Shown here one piece after another: positions 22,820 through 36,022 of a DNA stretch of 64,000 nt. The translations under genes and the position numbers were made by a program. The stretch's first letter is position 1. Each line of letters opens with the position of its first letter. This DNA is from Lineus longissimus (lineage: Eukaryota; Nemertea; Pilidiophora; Heteronemertea; Lineidae): assembly GCF_910592395.1 (NCBI RefSeq), contig NC_088313.1:5210501-5274500 (forward strand), written 5' to 3'. A model generated the notes under the pieces. That model was not told the DNA's origin. It saw nothing but the letters and a program-made list of their open reading frames with translations, and ran no database searches.

Positions 22820-23720
22820 ATTAGAGGCGGCGATGCGTAGGTTACTTATAATATCACTGCGCCTACTATAATGCGTCATATTTTGTGGTCAGAGGCATTA
22901 TGTATGCCTACGTCACAGCTTCGTCGCATTACAGATGTGGTTGGGGCGCCCATTACACGACGGAGTCTACGCGTAGACATACAGTTCACGCAGGCTCGCA
23001 CTGAAACAGAAACGGACGCACATTCAAGAACTGCACGCAGACCAACATCGGAAGAAGAGAGTGCCGACTGGACATCAAAGACGCCAACGGTTGGCAAGGT
23101 GTCTCATCACTAGGAACGCAGCGTGACGTCACGAGCTCTGACGTCACGAGCAGACTACTCCGAGGCTCCCTGACGTCATGAGAGACGCCAGCGCCATCTC
23201 CCGAATCAGGACTGACGTCACTAGCAGCAACTTCCACGCCGGTCTGAACTCAAAAAGCGTCCTAGTATAAACGCTTGGAAGCCAGTAGGCCTGCGCAGTG
23301 TTGGGCGGGGGGGGGGGGGGGAGAGAGGGGAGGGATGATTTTCGACGGGCTTTAACCCGCGAATCACCTTTTTGACCGCAACGGTTAATTTGAGCCCCAA
23401 AACCACACAAGCAAGCCAATTTGACTGAAACTTAATCATTTTCATCACTTTAAACACACCTTATTCTCAATATAAGAAGAAGTATATTTGAAATGGAAAA
23501 TAACATTCAACTGGTATGGTGAGACCACCCATTCGTCTCAAACGGAACTATAACCGCGAGCTGATTGGTTAAATACAGGTGCGGGACCTACAGGCCGGCC
23601 CCCTGGCTGCCATTTCCATTTCGCAAAATTCGATGGCCACCACATAAGGTAGCCTACATTTTCATTTTAACAATCGTACAAGGGAAGAAGAAACAAAATG
23701 ATTGGGACATGAAGAGAAAA

Positions 23721-23839
23721 AGTCTACAACACGCGGTATTCCGAGGCGGTCACCCATCCACGTACTAACCACGCTCGACGTTGCTTGGCTTCGGTGATCG
23801 GACGAGAACCGGTGTTTTCAACGTGATATGGTCGTAGAC
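23721..23839 (-). rRNA. 5S ribosomal RNA, copy 24
   Basis: Identical to copy 1. Unit 24 spans 23417-24432 (1,016 bp); G-run 11. Confidence 0.96.
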
Positions 23840-24736
23840 ATTAGAGGCGGCGATGCGTAGGTTACTTATAATATCACTGCGCCTACTATAATGCGTCATA
23901 TTTTGTGGTCAGAGGCATTATGTATGCCTACGTCACAGCTTCGTCGCATTACAGATGTGGTTGGGGCGCCCATTACACGACGGAGTCTACGCGTAGACAT
24001 ACAGTTCACGCAGGCTCGCACTGAAACAGAAACGGACGCACATTCAAGAACTGCACGCAGACCAACATCGGAAGAAGAGAGTGCCGACTGGACATCAAAG
24101 ACGCCAACGGTTGGCAAGGTGTCTCATCACTAGGAACGCAGCGTGACGTCACGAGCTCTGACGTCACGAGCAGACTACTCCGAGGCTCCCTGACGTCATG
24201 AGAGACGCCAGCGCCATCTCCCGAATCAGGACTGACGTCACTAGCAGCAACTTCCACGCCGGTCTGAACTCAAAAAGCGTCCTAGTATAAACGCTTGGAA
24301 GCCAGTAGGCCTGCGCAGTGTTGGGCGGGGGGGGGGGAGAGAGGGGAGGGATGATTTTCGACGGGCTTTAACCCGCGAATCACCTTTTTGACCGCAACGG
24401 TTAATTTGAGCCCCAAAACCACACAAGCAAGCCAATTTGACTGAAACTTAATCATTTTCATCACTTTAAACACACCTTATTCTCAATATAAGAAGAAGTA
24501 TATTTGAAATGGAAAATAACATTCAACTGGTATGGTGAGACCACCCATTCGTCTCAAACGGAACTATAACCGCGAGCTGATTGGTTAAATACAGGTGCGG
24601 GACCTACAGGCCGGCCCCCTGGCTGCCATTTCCATTTCGCAAAATTTGATGGCCACCACATAAGGTAGCCTACATTTTCATTTTAACAATCGTACAAGGG
24701 AAGAAGAAACAAAATGATTGGGACATGAAGAGAAAA

Positions 24737-24855
24737 AGTCTACAACACGCGGTATTCCGAGGCGGTCACCCATCCACGTACTAACCACGCTCGACGTTGC
24801 TTGGCTTCGGTGATCGGACGAGAACCGGTGTTTTCAACGTGATATGGTCGTAGAC
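24737..24855 (-). rRNA. 5S ribosomal RNA, copy 25
   Basis: Gene identical to copy 1. Unit 25 spans 24433-25451 (1,019 bp); G-run 14; C to T at 24647 (a CpG) in the downstream spacer. Confidence 0.96.
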
Positions 24856-25755
24856 ATTAGAGGCGGCGATGCGTAGGTTACTTATAATATCACTGCGCCT
24901 ACTATAATGCGTCATATTTTGTGGTCAGAGGCATTATGTATGCCTACGTCACAGCTTCGTCGCATTACAGATGTGGTTGGGGCGCCCATTACACGACGGA
25001 GTCTACGCGTAGACATACAGTTCACGCAGGCTCGCACTGAAACAGAAACGGACGCACATTCAAGAACTGCACGCAGACCAACATCGGAAGAAGAGAGTGC
25101 CGACTGGACATCAAAGACGCCAACGGTTGGCAAGGTGTCTCATCACTAGGAACGCAGCGTGACGTCACGAGCTCTGACGTCACGAGCAGACTACTCCGAG
25201 GCTCCCTGACGTCATGAGAGACGCCAGCGCCATCTCCCGAATCAGGACTGACGTCACTAGCAGCAACTTCCACGCCGGTCTGAACTCAAAAAGCGTCCTA
25301 GTATAAACGCTTGGAAGCCAGTAGGCCTGCGCAGTGTTGGGCGGGGGGGGGGGGGGAGAGAGGGGAGGGATGATTTTCGACGGGCTTTAACCCGCGAATC
25401 ACCTTTTTGACCGCAACGGTTAATTTGAGCCCCAAAACCACACAAGCAAGCCAATTTGACTGAAACTTAATCATTTTCATCACTTTAAACACACCTTATT
25501 CTCAATATAAGAAGAAGTATATTTGAAATGGAAAATAACATTCAACTGGTATGGTGAGACCACCCATTCGTCTCAAACGGAACTATAACCGCGAGCTGAT
25601 TGGTTAAATACAGGTGCGGGACCTACAGGCCGGCCCCCTGGCTGCCATTTCCATTTCGCAAAATTCGATGGCCACCACATAAGGTAGCCTACATTTTCAT
25701 TTTAACAATCGTACAAGGGAAGAAGAAACAAAATGATTGGGACATGAAGAGAAAA

Positions 25756-25874
25756 AGTCTACAACACGCGGTATTCCGAGGCAGTCACCCATCCACGTAC
25801 TAACCACGCTCGACGTTGCTTGGCTTCGGTGATCGGACGAGAACCGGTGTTTTCAACGTGATATGGTCGTAGAC
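25756..25874 (-). rRNA. 5S ribosomal RNA, copy 26 (C92U in box C)
   Basis: One substitution: plus-strand G to A at 25783, C to U at RNA position 92. It is in box C and turns the helix IV pair G85-C92 into G-U, so folding should survive, but TFIIIA binding may weaken. Unit 26 spans 25452-26450 (999 bp); G-run 9. It also lost 15 bp and one CRE at about 26179-26193, and has C to A at 26226. Confidence 0.93.
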
Positions 25875-26178
25875 ATTAGAGGCGGCGATGCGTAGGTTAC
25901 TTATAATATCACTGCGCCTACTATAATGCGTCATATTTTGTGGTCAGAGGCATTATGTATGCCTACGTCACAGCTTCGTCGCATTACAGATGTGGTTGGG
26001 GCGCCCATTACACGACGGAGTCTACGCGTAGACATACAGTTCACGCAGGCTCGCACTGAAACAGAAACGGACGCACATTCAAGAACTGCACGCAGACCAA
26101 CATCGGAAGAAGAGAGTGCCGACTGGACATCAAAGACGCCAACGGTTGGCAAGGTGTCTCATCACTAGGAACGCAGCG

Positions 26179-26193
26179 TGACGTCACGAGCAG
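26179..26193. promoter_or_regulatory. CRE cluster with one site deleted (unit 26)
   Basis: The first two CREs, normally 15 bp apart in a near-duplicate TGACGTCACGAGC context, are fused into one (26179-26186). This is what recombination or slippage between the 15-bp direct repeats would give. Two other CREs remain downstream, so unit 26 has three. Confidence 0.93.
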
Positions 26194-26754
26194 ACTACTC
26201 CGAGGCTCCCTGACGTCATGAGAGAAGCCAGCGCCATCTCCCGAATCAGGACTGACGTCACTAGCAGCAACTTCCACGCCGGTCTGAACTCAAAAAGCGT
26301 CCTAGTATAAACGCTTGGAAGCCAGTAGGCCTGCGCAGTGTTGGGCGGGGGGGGGAGAGAGGGGAGGGATGATTTTCGACGGGCTTTAACCCGCGAATCA
26401 CCTTTTTGACCGCAACGGTTAATTTGAGCCCCAAAACCACACAAGCAAGCCAATTTGACTGAAACTTAATCATTTTCATCACTTTAAACACACCTTATTC
26501 TCAATATAAGAAGAAGTATATTTGAAATGGAAAATAACATTCAACTGGTATGGTGAGACCACCCATTCGTCTCAAACGGAACTATAACCGCGAGCTGATT
26601 GGTTAAATACAGGTGCGGGACCTACAGGCCGGCCCCCTGGCTGCCATTTCCATTTCGCAAAATTCGATGGCCACCACATAAGGTAGCCTACATTTTCATT
26701 TTAACAATCGTACAAGGGAAGAAGAAACAAAATGATTGGGACATGAAGAGAAAA

Positions 26755-26873
26755 AGTCTACAACACGCGGTATTCCGAGGCGGTCACCCATCCACGTACT
26801 AACCACGCTCGACGTTGCTTGGCTTCGGTGATCGGACGAGAACCGGTGTTTTCAACGTGATATGGTCGTAGAC
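26755..26873 (-). rRNA. 5S ribosomal RNA, copy 27
   Basis: Identical to copy 1. Unit 27 spans 26451-27468 (1,018 bp); G-run 13. Confidence 0.96.
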
Positions 26874-27772
26874 ATTAGAGGCGGCGATGCGTAGGTTACT
26901 TATAATATCACTGCGCCTACTATAATGCGTCATATTTTGTGGTCAGAGGCATTATGTATGCCTACGTCACAGCTTCGTCGCATTACAGATGTGGTTGGGG
27001 CGCCCATTACACGACGGAGTCTACGCGTAGACATACAGTTCACGCAGGCTCGCACTGAAACAGAAACGGACGCACATTCAAGAACTGCACGCAGACCAAC
27101 ATCGGAAGAAGAGAGTGCCGACTGGACATCAAAGACGCCAACGGTTGGCAAGGTGTCTCATCACTAGGAACGCAGCGTGACGTCACGAGCTCTGACGTCA
27201 CGAGCAGACTACTCCGAGGCTCCCTGACGTCATGAGAGACGCCAGCGCCATCTCCCGAATCAGGACTGACGTCACTAGCAGCAACTTCCACGCCGGTCTG
27301 AACTCAAAAAGCGTCCTAGTATAAACGCTTGGAAGCCAGTAGGCCTGCGCAGTGTTGGGCGGGGGGGGGGGGGAGAGAGGGGAGGGATGATTTTCGACGG
27401 GCTTTAACCCGCGAATCACCTTTTTGACCGCAACGGTTAATTTGAGCCCCAAAACCACACAAGCAAGCCAATTTGACTGAAACTTAATCATTTTCATCAC
27501 TTTAAACACACCTTATTCTCAATATAAGAAGAAGTATATTTGAAATGGAAAATAACATTCAACTGGTATGGTGAGACCACCCATTCGTCTCAAACGGAAC
27601 TATAACCGCGAGCTGATTGGTTAAATACAGGTGCGGGACCTACAGGCCGGCCCCCTGGCTGCCATTTCCATTTCGCAAAATTCGATGGCCACCACATAAG
27701 GTAGCCTACATTTTCATTTTAACAATCGTACAAGGGAAGAAGAAACAAAATGATTGGGACATGAAGAGAAAA

Positions 27773-27891
27773 AGTCTACAACACGCGGTATTCCGAGGCG
27801 GTCACCCATCCACGTACTAACCACGCTCGACGTTGCTTGGCTTCGGTGATCGGACGAGAACCGGTGTTTTCAACGTGATATGGTCGTAGAC
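27773..27891 (-). rRNA. 5S ribosomal RNA, copy 28
   Basis: Gene identical to copy 1. Unit 28 spans 27469-28485 (1,017 bp). Its purine tract reads G14, A, G6, A, G3, A, so the AGAG part is reduced. Confidence 0.96.
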
Positions 27892-28789
27892 ATTAGAGGC
27901 GGCGATGCGTAGGTTACTTATAATATCACTGCGCCTACTATAATGCGTCATATTTTGTGGTCAGAGGCATTATGTATGCCTACGTCACAGCTTCGTCGCA
28001 TTACAGATGTGGTTGGGGCGCCCATTACACGACGGAGTCTACGCGTAGACATACAGTTCACGCAGGCTCGCACTGAAACAGAAACGGACGCACATTCAAG
28101 AACTGCACGCAGACCAACATCGGAAGAAGAGAGTGCCGACTGGACATCAAAGACGCCAACGGTTGGCAAGGTGTCTCATCACTAGGAACGCAGCGTGACG
28201 TCACGAGCTCTGACGTCACGAGCAGACTACTCCGAGGCTCCCTGACGTCATGAGAGACGCCAGCGCCATCTCCCGAATCAGGACTGACGTCACTAGCAGC
28301 AACTTCCACGCCGGTCTGAACTCAAAAAGCGTCCTAGTATAAACGCTTGGAAGCCAGTAGGCCTGCGCAGTGTTGGGCGGGGGGGGGGGGGGAGGGGGGA
28401 GGGATGATTTTCGACGGGCTTTAACCCGCGAATCACCTTTTTGACCGCAACGGTTAATTTGAGCCCCAAAACCACACAAGCAAGCCAATTTGACTGAAAC
28501 TTAATCATTTTCATCACTCTAAACACACCTTATTCTCAATATAAGAAGAAGTATATTTGAAATGGAAAATAACATTCAACTGGTATGGTGAGACCACCCA
28601 TTCGTCTCAAACGGAACTATAACCGCGAGCTGATTGGTTAAATACAGGTGCGGGACCTACAGGCCGGCCCCCTGGCTGCCATTTCCATTTCGCAAAATTC
28701 GATGGCCACCACATAAGGTAGCCTACATTTTCATTTTAACAATCGTACAAGGGAAGAAGAAACAAAATGATTGGGACATGAAGAGAAAA

Positions 28790-28908
28790 AGTCTACAACA
28801 CGCGGTATTCCGAGGCGGTCACCCATCCACGTACTAACCACGCTCGACGTTGCTTGGCTTCGGTGATCGGACGAGAACCGGTGTTTTCAACGTGATATGG
28901 TCGTAGAC
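28790..28908 (-). rRNA. 5S ribosomal RNA, copy 29
   Basis: Gene identical to copy 1. Unit 29 spans 28486-29502 (1,017 bp). G14 followed by a tract one AG shorter than usual. T to C at 28519 and A to G at 28957 (-49 of the gene). Confidence 0.96.
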
Positions 28909-29806
28909 ATTAGAGGCGGCGATGCGTAGGTTACTTATAATATCACTGCGCCTACTGTAATGCGTCATATTTTGTGGTCAGAGGCATTATGTATGCCTAC
29001 GTCACAGCTTCGTCGCATTACAGATGTGGTTGGGGCGCCCATTACACGACGGAGTCTACGCGTAGACATACAGTTCACGCAGGCTCGCACTGAAACAGAA
29101 ACGGACGCACATTCAAGAACTGCACGCAGACCAACATCGGAAGAAGAGAGTGCCGACTGGACATCAAAGACGCCAACGGTTGGCAAGGTGTCTCATCACT
29201 AGGAACGCAGCGTGACGTCACGAGCTCTGACGTCACGAGCAGACTACTCCGAGGCTCCCTGACGTCATGAGAGACGCCAGCGCCATCTCCCGAATCAGGA
29301 CTGACGTCACTAGCAGCAACTTCCACGCCGGTCTGAACTCAAAAAGCGTCCTAGTATAAACGCTTGGAAGCCAGTAGGCCTGCGCAGTGTTGGGCGGGGG
29401 GGGGGGGGGAGAGGGGAGGGATGATTTTCGACGGGCTTTAACCCGCGAATCACCTTTTTGACCGCAACGGTTAATTTGAGCCCCAAAACCACACAAGCAA
29501 GCCAATTTGACTGAAACTTAATCATTTTCATCACTTTAAACACACCTTATTCTCAATATAAGAAGAAGTATATTTGAAATGGAAAATAACATTCAACTGG
29601 TATGGTGAGACCACCCATTCGTCTCAAACGGAACTATAACCGCGAGCTGATTGGTTAAAAACAGGTGCGGGACCTACAGGCCGGCCCCCTGGCTGCCATT
29701 TCCATTTCGCAAAATTCGATGGCCACCACATAAGGTAGCCTACATTTTCATTTTAACAATCGTACAAGGGAAGAAGAAACAAAATGATTGGGACATGAAG
29801 AGAAAA

Positions 29807-29925
29807 AGTCTACAACACGCGGTATTCCGAGACGGTCACCCATCCACGTACTAACCACGCTCGACGTTGCTTGGCTTCGGTGATCGGACGAGAACCGGTG
29901 TTTTCAACGTGATATGGTCGTAGAC
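29807..29925 (-). rRNA. 5S ribosomal RNA, copy 30 (C94U in box C)
   Basis: One substitution: plus-strand G to A at 29832, C to U at RNA position 94 in box C. If A83 is bulged, as is usual in this helix, C94 pairs with G82 and the change gives a G-U pair. Unit 30 spans 29503-30519 (1,017 bp); G-run 12; T to A at 29660 next to the CCAAT-like motif. Confidence 0.93.
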
Positions 29926-30823
29926 ATTAGAGGCGGCGATGCGTAGGTTACTTATAATATCACTGCGCCTACTATAATGCGTCATATTTTGTGGTCAGAG
30001 GCATTATGTATGCCTACGTCACAGCTTCGTCGCATTACAGATGTGGTTGGGGCGCCCATTACACGACGGAGTCTACGCGTAGACATACAGTTCACGCAGG
30101 CTCGCACTGAAACAGAAACGGACGCACATTCAAGAACTGCACGCAGACCAACATCGGAAGAAGAGAGTGCCGACTGGACATCAAAGACGCCAACGGTTGG
30201 CAAGGTGTCTCATCACTAGGAACGCAGCGTGACGTCACGAGCTCTGACGTCACGAGCAGACTACTCCGAGGCTCCCTGACGTCATGAGAGACGCCAGCGC
30301 CATCTCCCGAATCAGGACTGACGTCACTAGCAGCAACTTCCACGCCGGTCTGAACTCAAAAAGCGTCCTAGTATAAACGCTTGGAAGCCAGTAGGCCTGC
30401 GCAGTGTTGGGCGGGGGGGGGGGGAGAGAGGGGAGGGATGATTTTCGACGGGCTTTAACCCGCGAATCACCTTTTTGACCGCAACGGTTAATTTGAGCCC
30501 CAAAACCACACAAGCAAGCCAATTTGACTGAAACTTAATCATTTTCATCACTTTAAACACACCTTATTCTCAATATAAGAAGAAGTATATTTGAAATGGA
30601 AAATAACATTCAACTGGTATGGTGAGACCACCCATTCGTCTCAAACGGAACTATAACCGCGAGCTGATTGGTTAAATACAGGTGCGGGACCTACAGGCCG
30701 GCCCCCTGGCTGCCATTTCCATTTCGCAAAATTCGATGGCCACCACATAAGGTAGCCTACATTTTCATTTTAACAATCGTACAAGGGAAGAAGAAACAAA
30801 ATGATTGGGACATGAAGAGAAAA

Positions 30824-30942
30824 AGTCTACAACACGCGGTATTCCGAGGCGGTCACCCATCCACGTACTAACCACGCTCGACGTTGCTTGGCTTCGGTGA
30901 TCGGACGAGAACCGGTGTTTTCAACGTGATATGGTCGTAGAC
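30824..30942 (-). rRNA. 5S ribosomal RNA, copy 31
   Basis: Gene identical to copy 1. Unit 31 spans 30520-31537 (1,018 bp); G-run 13; G to A at 30984 (a CpG, -42 of the gene). Confidence 0.96.
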
Positions 30943-31841
30943 ATTAGAGGCGGCGATGCGTAGGTTACTTATAATATCACTGCACCTACTATAATGCGTC
31001 ATATTTTGTGGTCAGAGGCATTATGTATGCCTACGTCACAGCTTCGTCGCATTACAGATGTGGTTGGGGCGCCCATTACACGACGGAGTCTACGCGTAGA
31101 CATACAGTTCACGCAGGCTCGCACTGAAACAGAAACGGACGCACATTCAAGAACTGCACGCAGACCAACATCGGAAGAAGAGAGTGCCGACTGGACATCA
31201 AAGACGCCAACGGTTGGCAAGGTGTCTCATCACTAGGAACGCAGCGTGACGTCACGAGCTCTGACGTCACGAGCAGACTACTCCGAGGCTCCCTGACGTC
31301 ATGAGAGACGCCAGCGCCATCTCCCGAATCAGGACTGACGTCACTAGCAGCAACTTCCACGCCGGTCTGAACTCAAAAAGCGTCCTAGTATAAACGCTTG
31401 GAAGCCAGTAGGCCTGCGCAGTGTTGGGCGGGGGGGGGGGGGAGAGAGGGGAGGGATGATTTTCGACGGGCTTTAACCCGCGAATCACCTTTTTGACCGC
31501 AACGGTTAATTTGAGCCCCAAAACCACACAAGCAAGCCAATTTGACTGAAACTTAATCATTTTCATCACTTTAAACACACCTTATTCTCAATATAAGAAG
31601 AAGTATATTTGAAATGGAAAATAACATTCAACTGGTATGGTGAGACCACCCATTCGTCTCAAACGGAACTATAACCGCGAGCTGATTGGTTAAATACAGG
31701 TGCGGGACCTACAGGCCGGCCCCCTGGCTGCCATTTCCATTTCGCAAAATTCGATGGCCACCACATAAGGTAGCCTACATTTTCATTTTAACAATCGTAC
31801 AAGGGAAGAAGAAACAAAATGATTGGGACATGAAGAGAAAA

Positions 31842-31960
31842 AGTCTACAACACGCGGTATTCCGAGGCGGTCACCCATCCACGTACTAACCACGCTCGAC
31901 GTTGCTTGGCTTCGGTGATCGGACGAGAACCGGTGTTTTCAACGTGATATGGTCGTAGAC
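31842..31960 (-). rRNA. 5S ribosomal RNA, copy 32
   Basis: Gene identical to copy 1. Unit 32 spans 31538-32554 (1,017 bp); G-run 12; C to A at 32301 between the second and third CRE. Confidence 0.96.
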
Positions 31961-32858
31961 ATTAGAGGCGGCGATGCGTAGGTTACTTATAATATCACTG
32001 CGCCTACTATAATGCGTCATATTTTGTGGTCAGAGGCATTATGTATGCCTACGTCACAGCTTCGTCGCATTACAGATGTGGTTGGGGCGCCCATTACACG
32101 ACGGAGTCTACGCGTAGACATACAGTTCACGCAGGCTCGCACTGAAACAGAAACGGACGCACATTCAAGAACTGCACGCAGACCAACATCGGAAGAAGAG
32201 AGTGCCGACTGGACATCAAAGACGCCAACGGTTGGCAAGGTGTCTCATCACTAGGAACGCAGCGTGACGTCACGAGCTCTGACGTCACGAGCAGACTACT
32301 ACGAGGCTCCCTGACGTCATGAGAGACGCCAGCGCCATCTCCCGAATCAGGACTGACGTCACTAGCAGCAACTTCCACGCCGGTCTGAACTCAAAAAGCG
32401 TCCTAGTATAAACGCTTGGAAGCCAGTAGGCCTGCGCAGTGTTGGGCGGGGGGGGGGGGAGAGAGGGGAGGGATGATTTTCGACGGGCTTTAACCCGCGA
32501 ATCACCTTTTTGACCGCAACGGTTAATTTGAGCCCCAAAACCACACAAGCAAGCCAATTTGACTGAAACTTAATCATTTTCATCACTTTAAACACACCTT
32601 ATTCTCAATATAAGAAGAAGTATATTTGAAATGGAAAATAACATTCAACTGGTATGGTGAGACCACCCATTCGTCTCAAACGGAACTATAACCGCGAGCT
32701 GATTGGTTAAATACAGGTGCGGGACCTACAGGCCGGCCCCCTGGCTGCCATTTCCATTTCGCAAAATTCGATGGCCACCACATAAGGTAGCCTACATTTT
32801 CATTTTAACAATCGTACAAGGGAAGAAGAAACAAAATGATTGGGACATGAAGAGAAAA

Positions 32859-32977
32859 AGTCTACAACACGCGGTATTCCGAGGCGGTCACCCATCCACG
32901 TACTAACCACGCTCGACGTTGCTTGGCTTCGGTGATCGGACGAGAACCGGTGTTTTCAACGTGATATGGTCGTAGAC
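32859..32977 (-). rRNA. 5S ribosomal RNA, copy 33
   Basis: Identical to copy 1. Unit 33 spans 32555-33571 (1,017 bp); G-run 12. Confidence 0.96.
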
Positions 32978-33875
32978 ATTAGAGGCGGCGATGCGTAGGT
33001 TACTTATAATATCACTGCGCCTACTATAATGCGTCATATTTTGTGGTCAGAGGCATTATGTATGCCTACGTCACAGCTTCGTCGCATTACAGATGTGGTT
33101 GGGGCGCCCATTACACGACGGAGTCTACGCGTAGACATACAGTTCACGCAGGCTCGCACTGAAACAGAAACGGACGCACATTCAAGAACTGCACGCAGAC
33201 CAACATCGGAAGAAGAGAGTGCCGACTGGACATCAAAGACGCCAACGGTTGGCAAGGTGTCTCATCACTAGGAACGCAGCGTGACGTCACGAGCTCTGAC
33301 GTCACGAGCAGACTACTCCGAGGCTCCCTGACGTCATGAGAGACGCCAGCGCCATCTCCCGAATCAGGACTGACGTCACTAGCAGCAACTTCCACGCCGG
33401 TCTGAACTCAAAAAGCGTCCTAGTATAAACGCTTGGAAGCCAGTAGGCCTGCGCAGTGTTGGGCGGGGGGGGGGGGAGAGAGGGGAGGGATGATTTTCGA
33501 CGGGCTTTAACCCGCGAATCACCTTTTTGACCGCAACGGTTAATTTGAGCCCCAAAACCACACAAGCAAGCCAATTTGACTGAAACTTAATCATTTTCAT
33601 CACTTTAAACACACCTTATTCTCAATATAAGAAGAAGTATATTTGAAATGGAAAATAACATTCAACTGGTATGGTGAGACCACCCATTCGTCTCAAACGG
33701 AACTATAACCGCGAGCTGATTGGTTAAATACAGGTGCGGGACCTACAGGCCGGCCCCCTGGCTGCCATTTCCATTTCGCAAAATTCGATGGCCACCACAT
33801 AAGGTAGCCTACATTTTCATTTTAACAATCGTACAAGGGAAGAAGAAACAAAATGATTGGGACATGAAGAGAAAA

Positions 33876-33994
33876 AGTCTACAACACGCGGTATTCCGAG
33901 GCGGTCACCCATCCACGTACTAACCACGCTCGACGTTGCTTGGCTTCGGTGATCGGACGAGAACCGGTGTTTTCAACGTGATATGGTCGTAGAC
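33876..33994 (-). rRNA. 5S ribosomal RNA, copy 34
   Basis: Identical to copy 1. Unit 34 spans 33572-34585 (1,014 bp); G-run 9. Confidence 0.96.
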
Positions 33995-34889
33995 ATTAGA
34001 GGCGGCGATGCGTAGGTTACTTATAATATCACTGCGCCTACTATAATGCGTCATATTTTGTGGTCAGAGGCATTATGTATGCCTACGTCACAGCTTCGTC
34101 GCATTACAGATGTGGTTGGGGCGCCCATTACACGACGGAGTCTACGCGTAGACATACAGTTCACGCAGGCTCGCACTGAAACAGAAACGGACGCACATTC
34201 AAGAACTGCACGCAGACCAACATCGGAAGAAGAGAGTGCCGACTGGACATCAAAGACGCCAACGGTTGGCAAGGTGTCTCATCACTAGGAACGCAGCGTG
34301 ACGTCACGAGCTCTGACGTCACGAGCAGACTACTCCGAGGCTCCCTGACGTCATGAGAGACGCCAGCGCCATCTCCCGAATCAGGACTGACGTCACTAGC
34401 AGCAACTTCCACGCCGGTCTGAACTCAAAAAGCGTCCTAGTATAAACGCTTGGAAGCCAGTAGGCCTGCGCAGTGTTGGGCGGGGGGGGGAGAGAGGGGA
34501 GGGATGATTTTCGACGGGCTTTAACCCGCGAATCACCTTTTTGACCGCAACGGTTAATTTGAGCCCCAAAACCACACAAGCAAGCCAATTTGACTGAAAC
34601 TTAATCATTTTCATCACTTTAAACACACCTTATTCTCAATATAAGAAGAAGTATATTTGAAATGGAAAATAACATTCAACTGGTATGGTGAGACCACCCA
34701 TTCGTCTCAAACGGAACTATAACCGCGAGCTGATTGGTTAAATACAGGTGCGGGACCTACAGGCCGGCCCCCTGGCTGCCATTTCCATTTCGCAAAATTC
34801 GATGGCCACCACATAAGGTAGCCTACATTTTCATTTTAACAATCGTACAAGGGAAGAAGAAACAAAATGATTGGGACATGAAGAGAAAA

Positions 34890-35008
34890 AGTCTACAACA
34901 CGCGGTATTCCGAGGCGGTCACCCATCCACGTACTAACCACGCTCGACGTTGCTTGGCTTCGGTGATCGGACGAGAACCGGTGTTTTCAACGTGATATGG
35001 TCGTAGAC
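34890..35008 (-). rRNA. 5S ribosomal RNA, copy 35
   Basis: Gene identical to copy 1. Unit 35 spans 34586-35599 (1,014 bp); G-run 9; G to C at 35302, shortly before the first CRE. Confidence 0.96.
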
Positions 35009-35903
35009 ATTAGAGGCGGCGATGCGTAGGTTACTTATAATATCACTGCGCCTACTATAATGCGTCATATTTTGTGGTCAGAGGCATTATGTATGCCTAC
35101 GTCACAGCTTCGTCGCATTACAGATGTGGTTGGGGCGCCCATTACACGACGGAGTCTACGCGTAGACATACAGTTCACGCAGGCTCGCACTGAAACAGAA
35201 ACGGACGCACATTCAAGAACTGCACGCAGACCAACATCGGAAGAAGAGAGTGCCGACTGGACATCAAAGACGCCAACGGTTGGCAAGGTGTCTCATCACT
35301 ACGAACGCAGCGTGACGTCACGAGCTCTGACGTCACGAGCAGACTACTCCGAGGCTCCCTGACGTCATGAGAGACGCCAGCGCCATCTCCCGAATCAGGA
35401 CTGACGTCACTAGCAGCAACTTCCACGCCGGTCTGAACTCAAAAAGCGTCCTAGTATAAACGCTTGGAAGCCAGTAGGCCTGCGCAGTGTTGGGCGGGGG
35501 GGGGAGAGAGGGGAGGGATGATTTTCGACGGGCTTTAACCCGCGAATCACCTTTTTGACCGCAACGGTTAATTTGAGCCCCAAAACCACACAAGCAAGCC
35601 AATTTGACTAAAACTTAATCATTTTCATCACTTTAAACACACCTTATTCTCAATATAAGAAGAAGTATATTTGAAATGGAAAATAACATTCAACTGGTAT
35701 GGTGAGACCACCCATTCGTCTCAAACGGAACTATAACCGCGAGCTGATTGGTTAAATACAGGTGCGGGACCTACAGGCCGGCCCCCTGGCTGCCATTTCC
35801 ATTTCGCAAAATTCGATGGCCACCACATAAGGTAGCCTACATTTTCATTTTAACAATCGTACAAGGGAAGAAGAAACAAAATGATTGGGACATGAAGAGA
35901 AAA

Positions 35904-36022
35904 AGTCTACAACACGCGGTATTCCGAGGCGGTCACCCATCCACGTACTAACCACGCTCGACGTTGCTTGGCTTCGGTGATCGGACGAGAACCGGTGTTT
36001 TCAACGTGATATGGTCGTAGAC
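35904..36022 (-). rRNA. 5S ribosomal RNA, copy 36
   Basis: Gene identical to copy 1. Unit 36 spans 35600-36615 (1,016 bp); G-run 11; G to A at 35610. Confidence 0.96.
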
